Below the pieces are notes generated by a model. It did no database searches. It had not been told where the DNA came from and was given only the letters and a program-made list of their open reading frames with translations. A DNA stretch of 22,500 bases from JANWLD01 sp036276695 (GTDB taxonomy: Bacteria > Patescibacteriota > Saccharimonadia > Saccharimonadales > 2-12-FULL-41-12): positions 1 through 22,500 of the forward strand of contig DASUOI010000042.1 of NCBI GenBank assembly GCA_036276695.1. The letters run 5' to 3'. Of the stretch, positions 14,459 to 20,682 are shown in pieces. Numbering within the stretch: the stretch's first letter is position 1; the number at the start of each line of letters is the position of its first letter. The position numbers and the translations under genes are program-made.

Positions 14459-14929
14459 TCATTCTACCTTTTCAGCTTCTTCCCTCAAAGCCTGAATATC
14501 ATGGCCTTCTAGCGAGCCCATGCCAGGCATCTGGCCAAGATTGGCTTTTATGCCCATATTCACTCTATTTCTCAGACCTATTCGTTGCGACTGGCTTTTA
14601 ACTTGCCCAAGTGCATCTTTAAATACATGATGTGCAAACCACCTGTATTCAGCTTCCAGTCTCTCCTCCAAATCAAAGGACATAACGTCGCCGGAATAAG
14701 GCTCTAAAAGATGGTGTACTTCAGCTTCAAGCATATTCGTTAATCTTACTGCCTGCCTGAGATGCTTCACAGAAATTTCTCCGAGTGCGACTTTTCTAGC
14801 TAGATCATCCCCATATACACTTATCTTTTCTTTCATAGGCATCTCCCATATGTCAGGCTCTGTTATTAAGTCGTGCCAATAATCATCTCTTCCCATTATA
14901 ATTTCTAATCGTTCTGTTCTATGCTCCAT
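14459..14929 (-). CDS. Unrecognised helical protein co-transcribed with proS
   Basis: A 156-residue soluble, acidic and largely helical protein that I do not recognise. It is rich in charged residues and histidines (HHLLEPYSGD, EAEYRWFAHHVFKD). It has a Gly/Met-rich stretch near the end (ANLGQMPGMGSLEGHD) and no membrane segment. The start at 14927-14929 is preferred because GGAG lies 8 bases upstream; an internal ATG at residue 12 (MGRDDYWHDL) has no SD. It is the first gene after the proline attenuator, directly ahead of proS, so it is predicted to be induced when charged tRNA-Pro is short. A role with ProRS, tRNA or proline supply is a guess from position only. Confidence 0.65.
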   Translation of the reverse strand: MEHRTERLEIIMGRDDYWHDLITEPDIWEMPMKEKISVYGDDLARKVALGEISVKHLRQAVRLTNMLEAEVHHLLEPYSGDVMSFDLEERLEAEYRWFAHHVFKDALGQVKSQSQRIGLRNRVNMGIKANLGQMPGMGSLEGHDIQALREEAEKVE

Positions 14930-14955
14930 AATTTAATCTCCGAAATCAGCACAAT

Positions 14956-14978
14956 AAAAAAACGGCCCGGAGGCCGTC
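14956..14978 (-). terminator. Intrinsic terminator (attenuator) before the proS operon
   Basis: On the minus strand the RNA reads ACGGCC, then the loop UCCG, then GGCCGU and a run of seven U. The 6-bp stem is GC-rich and closed by a C-G pair around a UNCG-type tetraloop, a very stable hairpin. It lies between the leader ORF and the first operon gene, so it acts within the leader (attenuation) as well as stopping read-through from the CPBP gene. Confidence 0.85.
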
Positions 14979-15040
14979 TGTACTGATTCTTCTTTAAATT
15001 AATTAAACTCTAACATAGCCTCCGGTGACATATCGGAGCT
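14967..15040 (-). promoter_or_regulatory. Predicted ribosome-mediated proline attenuator with three exclusive stems
   Basis: Three pairings compete on the minus-strand RNA. Segment 1 AGCUCCG (complement of 15034-15040) pairs with segment 2 CGGAGGCU (15017-15024; one bulged G). Segment 2 CCGGAGGC (15018-15025) can instead pair perfectly over 8 bp with segment 3 GCCUCCGG (14967-14974). Segment 3 is also part of the terminator stem and loop. Segment 1 lies in the Pro-codon cluster of the leader ORF, and the ORF stop is 6 bases past segment 2. A ribosome stalled on Pro codons would hide segment 1 and allow the antiterminator; a ribosome reaching the stop would cover segment 2 and allow termination. 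This is the logic of trp/his attenuators. Confidence 0.6.
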
Positions 15041-15078
15041 GGCGGAGTAATTGTGCTAGATGATTTAAAACAAATCAT
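15010..15078 (-). CDS. Leader peptide with proline codon cluster, upstream of the proS operon
   Basis: A 22-codon ORF from ATG (15076-15078) to TAG (15010-15012). It contains three Ser codons in a row (residues 6-8), and then Pro at residues 12, 13 and 15 (CCG, CCA, CCG) within the motif TPPAP. The stretch with Pro codons is the 5' arm of the first leader hairpin. There is no clear SD. A -10-like TAAAGT lies 7 bases upstream, so the ORF may start a leaderless transcript. Its existence as a translated peptide is inferred from the match between its control codons, the RNA pairings, and the downstream gene charging the same amino acid. Confidence 0.5.
   Translation of the reverse strand: MICFKSSSTITPPAPICHRRLC
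15060..15078. repeat. Perfect 7-bp inverted repeat at the proS leader start
   Basis: ATGATTT and AAATCAT flank a 5-base loop. On the minus strand it covers the first codons of the leader peptide, immediately downstream of the candidate promoter. It could be an operator or an RNA hairpin at the very 5' end of the transcript. Confidence 0.45.
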
Positions 15079-15085
15079 GAATACA

Positions 15086-15114
15086 ACTTTAACATCAAAA
15101 TGCTTATCAGGCAA
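15086..15114 (-). promoter_or_regulatory. Candidate promoter for the proS leader and operon
   Basis: On the minus strand, TTGCCT (15109-15114) overlaps the CPBP gene stop, followed by a 17-base spacer and TAAAGT (15086-15091), 7 bases before the leader ATG. The match is moderate, but the spacing is identical to several other candidate promoters in this window. Confidence 0.4.
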
Positions 15115-15898
15115 TTCTAAGTATAAACAAGCCTATGAAAGCGAAGCTGTTTTTTATAATATGAACTACCACCCCTGCCCAGATGCTGCCAGTAAGTTCT
15201 CTTAAATATATAAGCACCATAGACAAAATAAATGTATCTACTGCTGCTATCCAAAGCGGGGGCTCACCGCTGCCAAGCTGCAAGTGAGCTATAGCGAATA
15301 TCACGCTGGCTATTACTGCTGAAATTCTTTTTGAATATTTTTTTACTAACCCGCTGTATAAAAACCCGCGTATCATTATTTCTTCAACCAGGGCAGGTAG
15401 GATGACCAAGGAAATGAAAACCAGCACCAAAGGTAGTGCTCCGGAAACGCTTTCAAAGGCTACTTGCTGTTCCTGTTCGGTATTTATGCTTGTCAGGCCT
15501 TTTAGTATCGTAAAAGCTGCGAAAAGAATGACGAAATACACTGCATAAGCAGGCAGGGCATATAGAATATTTTCAACACTCGGTTTCTTAAGGCCAATTT
15601 CTTTAAAGCTTATTTTTCTATACTTCAAAAACCACCATAAGAACCAAAGCGAGAATGCTTCAACAAGTAAAATATAGCCGAACCCGACAAAAACGGAATC
15701 ATTAGCTAAATTTGTTATTTCTTCAGGGGTTTTGCCGATTGCATACAGAACAAGGCCCACAAGTATGCCGGCCAATATCTGGGTGCCGAAGTATATGGAA
15801 AGAGTGACTAAGATTGCCGACTTCGGCCCGTATCCTGTTTTAGCGTTTAGCTTTGAGCGTTTAGCGTCTAGCTTCTTGTCTTGTTTTGCTTTTCCCAT
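15107..15898 (-). CDS. CPBP-family (Abi) intramembrane glutamic protease
   Basis: Membrane metal-independent protease of the CPBP/Rce1 family; in bacteria these are linked to prenyl-protein-like processing, bacteriocin immunity or signalling, and the substrate here is unknown. The 263 residues have about seven or eight hydrophobic segments. The family motifs are EEIMIRG (172-178, catalytic Glu pair and Arg), FAIAHLQLG with H205, and HIIKN (H246, N250). The first 20 residues are soluble, Lys/Ala-rich, and encoded within one arm of an inverted heptamer element (KLDAKRSKLNAK). There is no SD. A TATAGT hexamer made by the other arm lies 8 bases before the ATG. It follows rseP after 42 bases, so it may share its transcript. 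Confidence 0.88.
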   Translation of the reverse strand: MGKAKQDKKLDAKRSKLNAKTGYGPKSAILVTLSIYFGTQILAGILVGLVLYAIGKTPEEITNLANDSVFVGFGYILLVEAFSLWFLWWFLKYRKISFKEIGLKKPSVENILYALPAYAVYFVILFAAFTILKGLTSINTEQEQQVAFESVSGALPLVLVFISLVILPALVEEIMIRGFLYSGLVKKYSKRISAVIASVIFAIAHLQLGSGEPPLWIAAVDTFILSMVLIYLRELTGSIWAGVVVHIIKNSFAFIGLFILRIA

Positions 15899-15938
15899 TT
15901 TTATCTACTATACGCTAATCCCTATCCCCTATACGCTT
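15841..15938. repeat. Inverted heptamer-array element, gene-less (CPBP 5' end)
   Basis: Plus-strand 15841-15875 is exactly five 7-base units (first TAGCGTT; one begins GAG, the rest TAG). After a 28-base spacer, 15904-15938 is exactly five 7-base units on the opposite strand (read on the minus strand from AAGCGTA to TAGTAGA). The arms face each other as at 12.1 and 21.0 kb. The spacer holds the start codon of the CPBP gene, one arm encodes its N-terminus, and the other fills the gap to rseP, ending 2 bases from the rseP stop. Confidence 0.7.
15907..15912 (-). promoter_or_regulatory. Candidate -10 box for the CPBP gene, formed by heptamer units
   Basis: The complement reads TATAGT and spans the junction of two 7-base units (TAGCGTA and TAGTAGA), 8 bases before the ATG. 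No good -35 is present. It suggests that the repeat element brought a promoter part. Confidence 0.3.
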
Positions 15939-15940
15939 GT

Positions 15941-17062
15941 TCAGAAGAATCGGTTCACGTCGACTATAGTGATCAAAACTATCAATAATATTAAAGCCGC
16001 AAACCCTGTACCATGAATCGCCTCTTCCGTGCGTTTAGTAAGCGGTTTCTTGAGAGCGGCAAAAAGCAAGGTTACAAAAAGCCTGCCTCCATCAAGCGCC
16101 GGAATCGGCAAGGCGTTCAATAATGCCAAGGTAAGTGAGATTATAGCGATAATGAATAATATGAAGCCCAGCCCTATCTTCGTGCCTTCACGCAAAATAT
16201 AAAAGATTCCTACCGGACCGGCTACTTGCTCGCTGGCTTTTTCGGTATTACCTTTTGCCAAATTACTGATAGCAGTCCCTAGACCTTGGAATGTTAAAGC
16301 GCTGATTTGCTTCATCAAGCCAAGAGCAACGATCGGCGAAGACCAAGTCGAACGAGTAACCTCTATCCCGCTAGCACCGGATTGGCTGGCTATTCCCAGA
16401 TACCCGTTCCCAGAATTTTCTTTATTCAAGGTCGCTTCAACTGTTATTTGATTTCCGTCTCGCCCTATCAGTATCGGTACCGTTTTGCCGGCATTGCTTT
16501 CAGTTAAGTTAGCAACTTGGTCTGCGCTTGTGATTTGCTCATTATTTATCGCTAATATCTGGTCGTCAGCCTTTATGCCCGCCTGAGCAGCCGGCGTGTT
16601 CTCTTCCACGCTATTGACAATTACTACTCCGCTATTTTGCACTTCCTGGACGGTTTTCGTATCGCTCGCTACAGTGAATTGGTCGTCAATAATCTTCGGC
16701 ATACCGGTAGCTGCGAGTATAGTGAACATTACAAAAGCTACCACAGCATTCATAGCCACGCCTGCTAACATTATCTTGACTTTCGCTGGAAGCGAAGCCG
16801 CTCCAAAACTCCCAGGCCGCTTATCTTCAGCATTTTCGCCTTTTAGCCTTACAAAGCCTCCTAGGGGGAGCAGATTTATAGAAAAAATAAATTTGCTTTT
16901 TTTGCTGCGGATTTTTTTGGCCCAAACCTTAGGCGGAAAGCCTATACCGAATTCTTCGACATCAACTCCGCTGCGCCGAGCAGCAACGAAATGCCCCCAT
17001 TCATGGACTACCACTAAACCTATAAATAATATAAGGCTTAAAACCAAAAGAAATATCGTCAT
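15941..17062 (-). CDS. rseP: Site-2 intramembrane zinc metalloprotease RseP
   Basis: Cleaves membrane anchors such as anti-sigma factors or leftover signal peptides, within the membrane. From the ATG at 17060-17062 the protein has 373 residues. The zinc motif HEWGH (20-24) is in the first membrane helix, followed by a loop (GIGFPP, INLLPLGGFVRLKGE), a second helix at about 98-119, one PDZ domain (about 145-215), GPVGI, and the LDG motif NALPIPALDGGRLF (316-329) between the last helices. A TTG two codons earlier is a possible start. The ATG is preferred because TATACT lies 8 bases upstream, in keeping with leaderless starts nearby. It lies between uppS and the CPBP protease in the usual rpsB-tsf-frr-uppS-rseP order. 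Confidence 0.95.
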   Translation of the reverse strand: MTIFLLVLSLILFIGLVVVHEWGHFVAARRSGVDVEEFGIGFPPKVWAKKIRSKKSKFIFSINLLPLGGFVRLKGENAEDKRPGSFGAASLPAKVKIMLAGVAMNAVVAFVMFTILAATGMPKIIDDQFTVASDTKTVQEVQNSGVVIVNSVEENTPAAQAGIKADDQILAINNEQITSADQVANLTESNAGKTVPILIGRDGNQITVEATLNKENSGNGYLGIASQSGASGIEVTRSTWSSPIVALGLMKQISALTFQGLGTAISNLAKGNTEKASEQVAGPVGIFYILREGTKIGLGFILFIIAIISLTLALLNALPIPALDGGRLFVTLLFAALKKPLTKRTEEAIHGTGFAALILLIVLITIVDVNRFF

Positions 17063-17070
17063 ATCCAACT

Positions 17071-17076
17071 AGTATA
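17071..17076 (-). promoter_or_regulatory. Candidate -10 box for rseP (leaderless geometry)
   Basis: The complement reads TATACT (5 of 6), 8 bases before the preferred rseP ATG, in the 22-base gap after uppS. No convincing -35 is seen. Confidence 0.35.
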
Positions 17077-17084
17077 TTACAAAC

Positions 17085-17801
17085 TCATGCACCTAAGCGA
17101 CGATCTCTTTGCCCATATTCGGCAATACAACCGACAAGATCTTCGGTAGTAAAGTCAGGCCATAGCCTAGGAGAAGAGGCAAACTCTGCATGTGCGGCTT
17201 TCCATGGCATGAAATCACTTATACGCTGTTCTCCCGAAGTTCTAACAAGCAAATCCATATCAGGCAAGTCGGGTAAATACATATGTGATTCTATTGTACT
17301 TTTATTAACCTCTTCAGGGTCAACGCCATCACTCATAATACTTTTTAAGGCATCTACTATTTCTTCTTGTCCGCTATAGTTTATACACATAACAAGATCA
17401 CCTCTTTCATTCTGCGCTGTACGGTCTTCTGCACTTCTGAGGGCTTTTACTATGGAGGGCTGCAAGCCTTCCTCTTTTCCAGAAAATCGAACTCGTATAC
17501 CTTCTTTGTCTAAACTCTTAGTTTCCCTCTTAGCTATCCATTCCAATAGCCCCATAAGTGCAGTTACCTCTTCCGGGGGTCTTCTCCAATTTTCAGTCGA
17601 AAACCCAAATACCGATACATATTCAACGCCCATGTCCATGGCGTGGCGAGCAATAGATCTTACATTGCGGTAGCCTTGCCTGTGACCTTCAATAACAGGC
17701 AGGCCTCTTCTTTTTGCCCATCTTCTATTGCCGTCGGGTATTATCCCTAAATGTTTGGGTACTTTTAAAATTTCCGGTGTTCCAGCTTCAATATCAGGCA
17801 T
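17085..17801 (-). CDS. uppS: Isoprenyl transferase (undecaprenyl diphosphate synthase, cis-type)
   Basis: Makes the C55 lipid carrier for peptidoglycan and surface polysaccharides by cis-prenyl elongation. From the ATG at 17799-17801 the protein has 238 residues, the usual length. Signatures are GIIPDGNRRWAKRRG with the catalytic D23, GHRQGYRNV, FGFSTENWRRPPEEV, and DLLVRTSGEQRISDFMPWKAAHAEF near the end (the Arg pair and Glu of the diphosphate-binding region). In that last block FMPWKAAHAEF replaces the commoner FLLWQIAYAEL. A TTG two codons upstream is possible, but a promoter-like TTGCGG, 17 bases, TATTGT ends 7 bases before the ATG, which suggests a leaderless message starting at that ATG. 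It is part of the conserved frr-uppS-rseP block. Confidence 0.94.
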   Translation of the reverse strand: MPDIEAGTPEILKVPKHLGIIPDGNRRWAKRRGLPVIEGHRQGYRNVRSIARHAMDMGVEYVSVFGFSTENWRRPPEEVTALMGLLEWIAKRETKSLDKEGIRVRFSGKEEGLQPSIVKALRSAEDRTAQNERGDLVMCINYSGQEEIVDALKSIMSDGVDPEEVNKSTIESHMYLPDLPDMDLLVRTSGEQRISDFMPWKAAHAEFASSPRLWPDFTTEDLVGCIAEYGQRDRRLGA

Positions 17802-17808
17802 GGACAAT

Positions 17809-17837
17809 ACAATATAATAATTAATTTATTACCGCAA
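17809..17837 (-). promoter_or_regulatory. Candidate promoter for uppS (leaderless geometry)
   Basis: On the minus strand TTGCGG (17832-17837), a 17-base very AT-rich spacer, then TATTGT (17809-17814), 7 bases before the uppS ATG. It occupies most of the frr-uppS gap. Confidence 0.45.
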
Positions 17838-17851
17838 TTTATTGTCTGAAG

Positions 17852-18397
17852 TTATATTTTTAGAATTTCTTGTTCTTTCGCTTTCGCGAGTTCTTCTACT
17901 TGCTTCTTTTTTGATGACATTTCTTCGTCTATACGGTTTTGCACGTGTTTTTTATCATCATCACTAAAGTCACCCGACTTTGCCTGCTTTAAGCCGTCAT
18001 GGCGAGCGTTCCGCATTGATATCATGCAGTCTTCAACTTTCTCTCCAAGCTGCTTTACTATCTGTTTTCTGCGCTCTTCGGTCAGAGGCGGTATCTGCAC
18101 TCTGATGACTTTTCCGTCATCCATGGGGTTGAGACCGAGCGTTTGATTTTCTCTTATGGAAGAGGAAATGGCTTCTAAATTATTAGGGTCAAATGGTGAA
18201 ATCTGTATTAATTGCGGCTCAGGAGTTGAAATAGTAGCAAGCTGTATGAGAGGCATCTTCTGCCCGTATGCTTCTGCCATAACTCCGTCTACCATACCGG
18301 GGTGGGCCCGACCTGTGCGAAGTTTTTTTAGTTCCTCTTCAAAATGGACTATTGCCTTATCGGCATCTTCCGAAAATTTATTTATTATCTCTTCCAC
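17852..18397 (-). CDS. frr: Ribosome recycling factor
   Basis: With EF-G, splits post-termination ribosomes. The protein is 181 residues from the GTG at 18395-18397. It has the family's three-helix-bundle sequence with ELKKLRTGRAHPGMVDGVMAEAYGQKMPLIQLATISTPEPQ split over helix 1 and domain II, then SIRENQTLGLNPMDDGKVIRVQIPPLTEERRKQIVKQL and RNARHDGLK (about 131-139). An alternative TTG start two codons upstream (18403) follows directly on an in-frame TAG and has no SD. The GTG is favoured because TTGGGC, 17 bases, TATCAT ends 8 bases before it, the leaderless pattern of its neighbours. It lies about 20 bases after tsf. Confidence 0.95.
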   Translation of the reverse strand: MEEIINKFSEDADKAIVHFEEELKKLRTGRAHPGMVDGVMAEAYGQKMPLIQLATISTPEPQLIQISPFDPNNLEAISSSIRENQTLGLNPMDDGKVIRVQIPPLTEERRKQIVKQLGEKVEDCMISMRNARHDGLKQAKSGDFSDDDKKHVQNRIDEEMSSKKKQVEELAKAKEQEILKI

Positions 18398-18405
18398 TGA
18401 CAACT

Positions 18406-18434
18406 ATGATAGCAACTTAAGACACTTCGCCCAA
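18406..18434 (-). promoter_or_regulatory. Candidate promoter for frr (leaderless geometry)
   Basis: On the minus strand TTGGGC (18429-18434, inside the tsf end), a 17-base spacer, then TATCAT (18406-18411), 8 bases before the GTG of frr. Confidence 0.4.
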
Positions 18435-19007
18435 GGCAAGCCGCTCAAAGCGTCTTACGACTATATTCTCGCCTAGTTTCGCTATGTTCTCTTTTATATA
18501 TTCCCCTACGGATATATCGGTATCCTTAATATATGGCTGGTCTAATAAACATTTTTCAGCAAAATATTTCTTTACCTGCCCGTCTACAATTTTTTCAAGC
18601 ATATCGGCAGGCTTTCCTTCGTTTTTTGCTTTTTCGCTGAATTCAGCTTTGATTTTCTTTTTTTCTGCCGCCGGGATATCATCCTCGCCAACATATAACG
18701 GGGAACTTGCTGCTATATGCATGGACAGATTCTTTACCAGCTCCGTAAAGATTTCGTTGCGTGCAACAAAGTCTGTCTCGCAATTAACTTCTACGACTAC
18801 GCCTATTCTTGAGTCGTGGTTGTAAGTACTTATTACCCCTGCACGGGCCTCTCTTTCTCCGCGTTTTTCGGCTTTGGTCAAGCCCTTTTTACGCATTGCG
18901 GCAAGTGCGGTGTCGAAATCCCCCTTAGCTTCTTCCAGCGCTCTCTTGGCGTCAGTAATGCCTACGCCGGTAAGTTCTCTTAATCTTTTAATCTCTTTAA
19001 TATCCAT
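18417..19007 (-). CDS. tsf: Elongation factor Ts, short form
   Basis: Nucleotide exchange factor for EF-Tu. The protein has 196 residues from the ATG at 19005-19007: an N-terminal UBA-like domain (MDIKEIKRLRELTGVGITDAKRALEEAKGDFDTALAAMRKKG, two blocks over 1-42), then the EF-Tu-contacting TDFVARN (about 78-84), and a single core subdomain ending VVRRFERLALGE. This short architecture resembles the Thermus enzyme (which dimerises) rather than the 280-residue E. coli form. The start is fixed by AAAGGAG 5 bases upstream. The frame stays open for 30 more codons into rpsB, but that extension is not family sequence and is rejected. It lies 22 bases after rpsB. Confidence 0.96.
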   Translation of the reverse strand: MDIKEIKRLRELTGVGITDAKRALEEAKGDFDTALAAMRKKGLTKAEKRGEREARAGVISTYNHDSRIGVVVEVNCETDFVARNEIFTELVKNLSMHIAASSPLYVGEDDIPAAEKKKIKAEFSEKAKNEGKPADMLEKIVDGQVKKYFAEKCLLDQPYIKDTDISVGEYIKENIAKLGENIVVRRFERLALGEVS

Positions 19008-19029
19008 TTTTGCTCCTTTGTCGCTCTTA

Positions 19030-19752
19030 CTATTCACTGTCTTTTGTTTTTTGTTCGCTTTTCTTAGTTTTGGCCTTGCCTGTGGTAATGGCTTCAACTA
19101 TATAGTCGGTAATTAATTGTATGGATTTTATAGCATCATCATTTGCGGGTATCGGATAATTTACAGTGGAAGGGTCTGCGTTACTATCAACGATAGCAAC
19201 TATAGGTATATTTAACTTTTTTGCTTCCAGTACAGCATTCTTATCGTTAAGCACATCCGTTATAAATATAGCTCCCGGTCGGTTAGCAAGCTCTTTGACG
19301 CCTCCGTAGAGATGGTTCATAGCATCAATTTCTTCTTGGAATCTTTGCACTTCCAGCTTGCTGTACTTGTTCTCCAGAGCACCTGAAGCCATCTTTTGCT
19401 CAAGCTCTTTAAGGTGCTTAATTCTGCTATTCATTGTGTTCGCATTGGTCAATAACCCGCCGACCCATCGCTCGGTCACAAAAGGCATAGAGGTTTTTTC
19501 CGCAGCGGTTTTAATTACATCCCTAGCCTGTTTTTTTGTGCCAACCAATAAGACTTGCTTACCTTCTGACGCGGTCTTTTCTATGAAGTTTATTGCCTCG
19601 TCAAGCTTTTCTACGGTTTTGACTAGGTCAATAATATGGCTGCCGTTTCGCTTGCTATGAATATATGGCGCCATTTTAGGGTGCCACCGGCTGGTCTTGT
19701 GGCCGAAATGCGCGCCGGCTTCCAATAATTTCTTAATATCTACTTTGGACAT
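19030..19752 (-). CDS. rpsB: 30S ribosomal protein S2
   Basis: Small-subunit protein at the head-body junction. The 240 residues have the canonical opening DIKKLLEAGAHFGHKTSRWHPKMAPYI (two blocks), HIIDLVKTVEKLDEA, LLVGTKKQARDVI, RWVGGLLTNANTM and the GAIFITDVLNDKNAVLEAKKLNIPIVAIVDSNADP region, ending in a Lys-rich tail. The start is supported by AAGGAAG just upstream. A good promoter (TTGCTA, 17 bases, TAAAAT) lies about 100 bases upstream, leaving a leader that could hold an S2 autoregulatory structure. It heads the rpsB-tsf-frr-uppS-rseP block. Confidence 0.98.
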   Translation of the reverse strand: MSKVDIKKLLEAGAHFGHKTSRWHPKMAPYIHSKRNGSHIIDLVKTVEKLDEAINFIEKTASEGKQVLLVGTKKQARDVIKTAAEKTSMPFVTERWVGGLLTNANTMNSRIKHLKELEQKMASGALENKYSKLEVQRFQEEIDAMNHLYGGVKELANRPGAIFITDVLNDKNAVLEAKKLNIPIVAIVDSNADPSTVNYPIPANDDAIKSIQLITDYIVEAITTGKAKTKKSEQKTKDSE

Positions 19753-19849
19753 ATCTTCCTTCTTTCTTTGGCGGGGCTATCAATTTAGGCTTCAAGCGAA
19801 ACTCTAAACCGAGGAAAATCTCCCTGCCTGCTTAATGATTGATTAGCAA
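19753..19849 (-). promoter_or_regulatory. rpsB 5' leader, possibly regulatory
   Basis: About 90 bases separate the predicted transcription start from the rpsB ATG, unusual in a window where most leaders are absent or very short. It contains a small GGGAG/CTCGG-type hairpin region (about 19811-19826) and ends with the AAGGAAG ribosome site. Autogenous control of rpsB-tsf by S2 is established in several bacteria; I cannot identify a known motif here. Confidence 0.3.
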
Positions 19850-19878
19850 ATTTTAACAGATATGCCGAACAATAGCAA
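19850..19878 (-). promoter_or_regulatory. Promoter for the rpsB operon
   Basis: On the minus strand TTGCTA (19873-19878), a 17-base spacer, TAAAAT (19850-19855, 5 of 6). It begins 1 base after the stop codon of the upstream gene. The same -35 hexamer TTGCTA serves the 19880-20593 gene. Confidence 0.65.
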
Positions 19879-19879
19879 C

Positions 19880-20593
19880 TTACCTATTTGCTTGGGCAAG
19901 TTCAATTGCACCAGCCAGACAAATGAGACTTTGTTCTGATCTTTCCAGGTTCCGCGCGTGCAGATACACAAAGCCGGACTCTGGATCATAATCATCAACT
20001 GTAGATAAGCTCGCCTGTGCGGCTGTGTCGGCGGTGAGGGTAACGCCTTCATTAGGGCTGATGGATGCATCCAGCGTGTGGGCCAATTCACTTTCTACTT
20101 TTTTACGAGGATCTCCTATTCTTCCTCTATAAGCCAAGTCCGTTGCCATACCTGCCATTCCCCTTAAAGCTAGTTCTTCTAGGGCTTGAGGGTCAGACAT
20201 ATCAGGAGATTTTATGATAACGGCGAGGCCGTCCTCAGATGCCCAAGGCCTTAATATTCCTTCCCGCATCTGACATTGAGGATCAGCTTCAAGCCAGTCA
20301 GCTTGCCCCGAGCCTAGAAAATGCAAATAGTCTAGAACGCCAGCTAATACTCTATTGCGCTGTCGATTATTATCAATACTAGCGGCTTTTCTCACGTTAA
20401 CCTGGACTTCGCCTATGCCATCAGACCCCTTTGTTCCTGATTTTGTTTCATCATAGTGAAAGGGCTTTTGTGGGTTTGCGGCCTTGACCAACTCTCTATA
20501 CCTGCCTGCTCTACGCAATGGGCTACTAGGGCCACTGACAGATAAAGTAGTGGTTTCGCCAACTTCTATGCCAAATTCCAGATTACGTCCCAT
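19880..20593 (-). CDS. Unrecognised 237-residue protein
   Basis: I do not recognise this protein. It begins MGRNLEFGIEVGETTTLSV (from ATG at 20591-20593) and has no clear signal peptide or membrane helix. It is acidic, with mixed alpha/beta character: a Gly/Ser-rich first third, LDYLHFLGSGQADWLE in the middle, GLAVIIKSPDM and HTLDASISPNEGV later, and a helical C-terminus (ICLAGAIELAQ). The frame is open to a TTG 13 codons upstream, but that TTG is the -35 hexamer of a convincing promoter, so the real start is the ATG at 20593 (or 20599). The gene diverges from rpmE and precedes rpsB by 127 bases. Its length, base composition and own promoter argue that it is real. Confidence 0.65.
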   Translation of the reverse strand: MGRNLEFGIEVGETTTLSVSGPSSPLRRAGRYRELVKAANPQKPFHYDETKSGTKGSDGIGEVQVNVRKAASIDNNRQRNRVLAGVLDYLHFLGSGQADWLEADPQCQMREGILRPWASEDGLAVIIKSPDMSDPQALEELALRGMAGMATDLAYRGRIGDPRKKVESELAHTLDASISPNEGVTLTADTAAQASLSTVDDYDPESGFVYLHARNLERSEQSLICLAGAIELAQANR

Positions 20594-20603
20594 AATCATG
20601 TCT

Positions 20604-20632
20604 ATATTACAATAAATCTGACTTTTTAGCAA
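20604..20632 (-). promoter_or_regulatory. Promoter for the 19880-20593 gene
   Basis: On the minus strand TTGCTA (20627-20632), a 17-base spacer, TAATAT (20604-20609), 10 bases before the ATG at 20593. It is back-to-back with the rpmE promoter, the two -35 boxes being 12 bases apart. Confidence 0.55.
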
Positions 20633-20644
20633 ATACGCACTTCC

Positions 20645-20673
20645 TTGACTGGCTTTTAACAGGAGTGTATACT
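20645..20673 (+). promoter_or_regulatory. Promoter for rpmE
   Basis: TTGACT (20645-20650), a 17-base spacer, TATACT (20668-20673): 5 of 6 in both boxes with ideal spacing, the best promoter in the window. The predicted start, about 20680, leaves only about 3 bases before the rpmE ATG, that is, essentially leaderless. Confidence 0.75.
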
Positions 20674-20682
20674 AAGCAATCT

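Noticed and set aside
14930..15106. T-box riboswitch upstream of proS
   Set aside because: No T-box core (GGGUGGNACCGCG-like) and no room for the long stem I. The Pro-codon leader ORF with three exclusive stems explains the region better.
19008..19097. 30-residue N-terminal extension of EF-Ts
   Set aside because: It overlaps the end of rpsB in another frame, is not family sequence, and the internal ATG has a strong AAAGGAG site.
20594..20632. TTG start extending the 19880 gene by 13 residues
   Set aside because: The TTG is part of a -35 hexamer (TTGCTA) with a -10 TAATAT 17 bases on, so it would be upstream of the transcript.
20665..20682. GTG start extending L31 by six residues
   Set aside because: The GTG lies at the end of the spacer and the -10 box of a strong promoter. 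The L31 consensus begins at the ATG at 20683.
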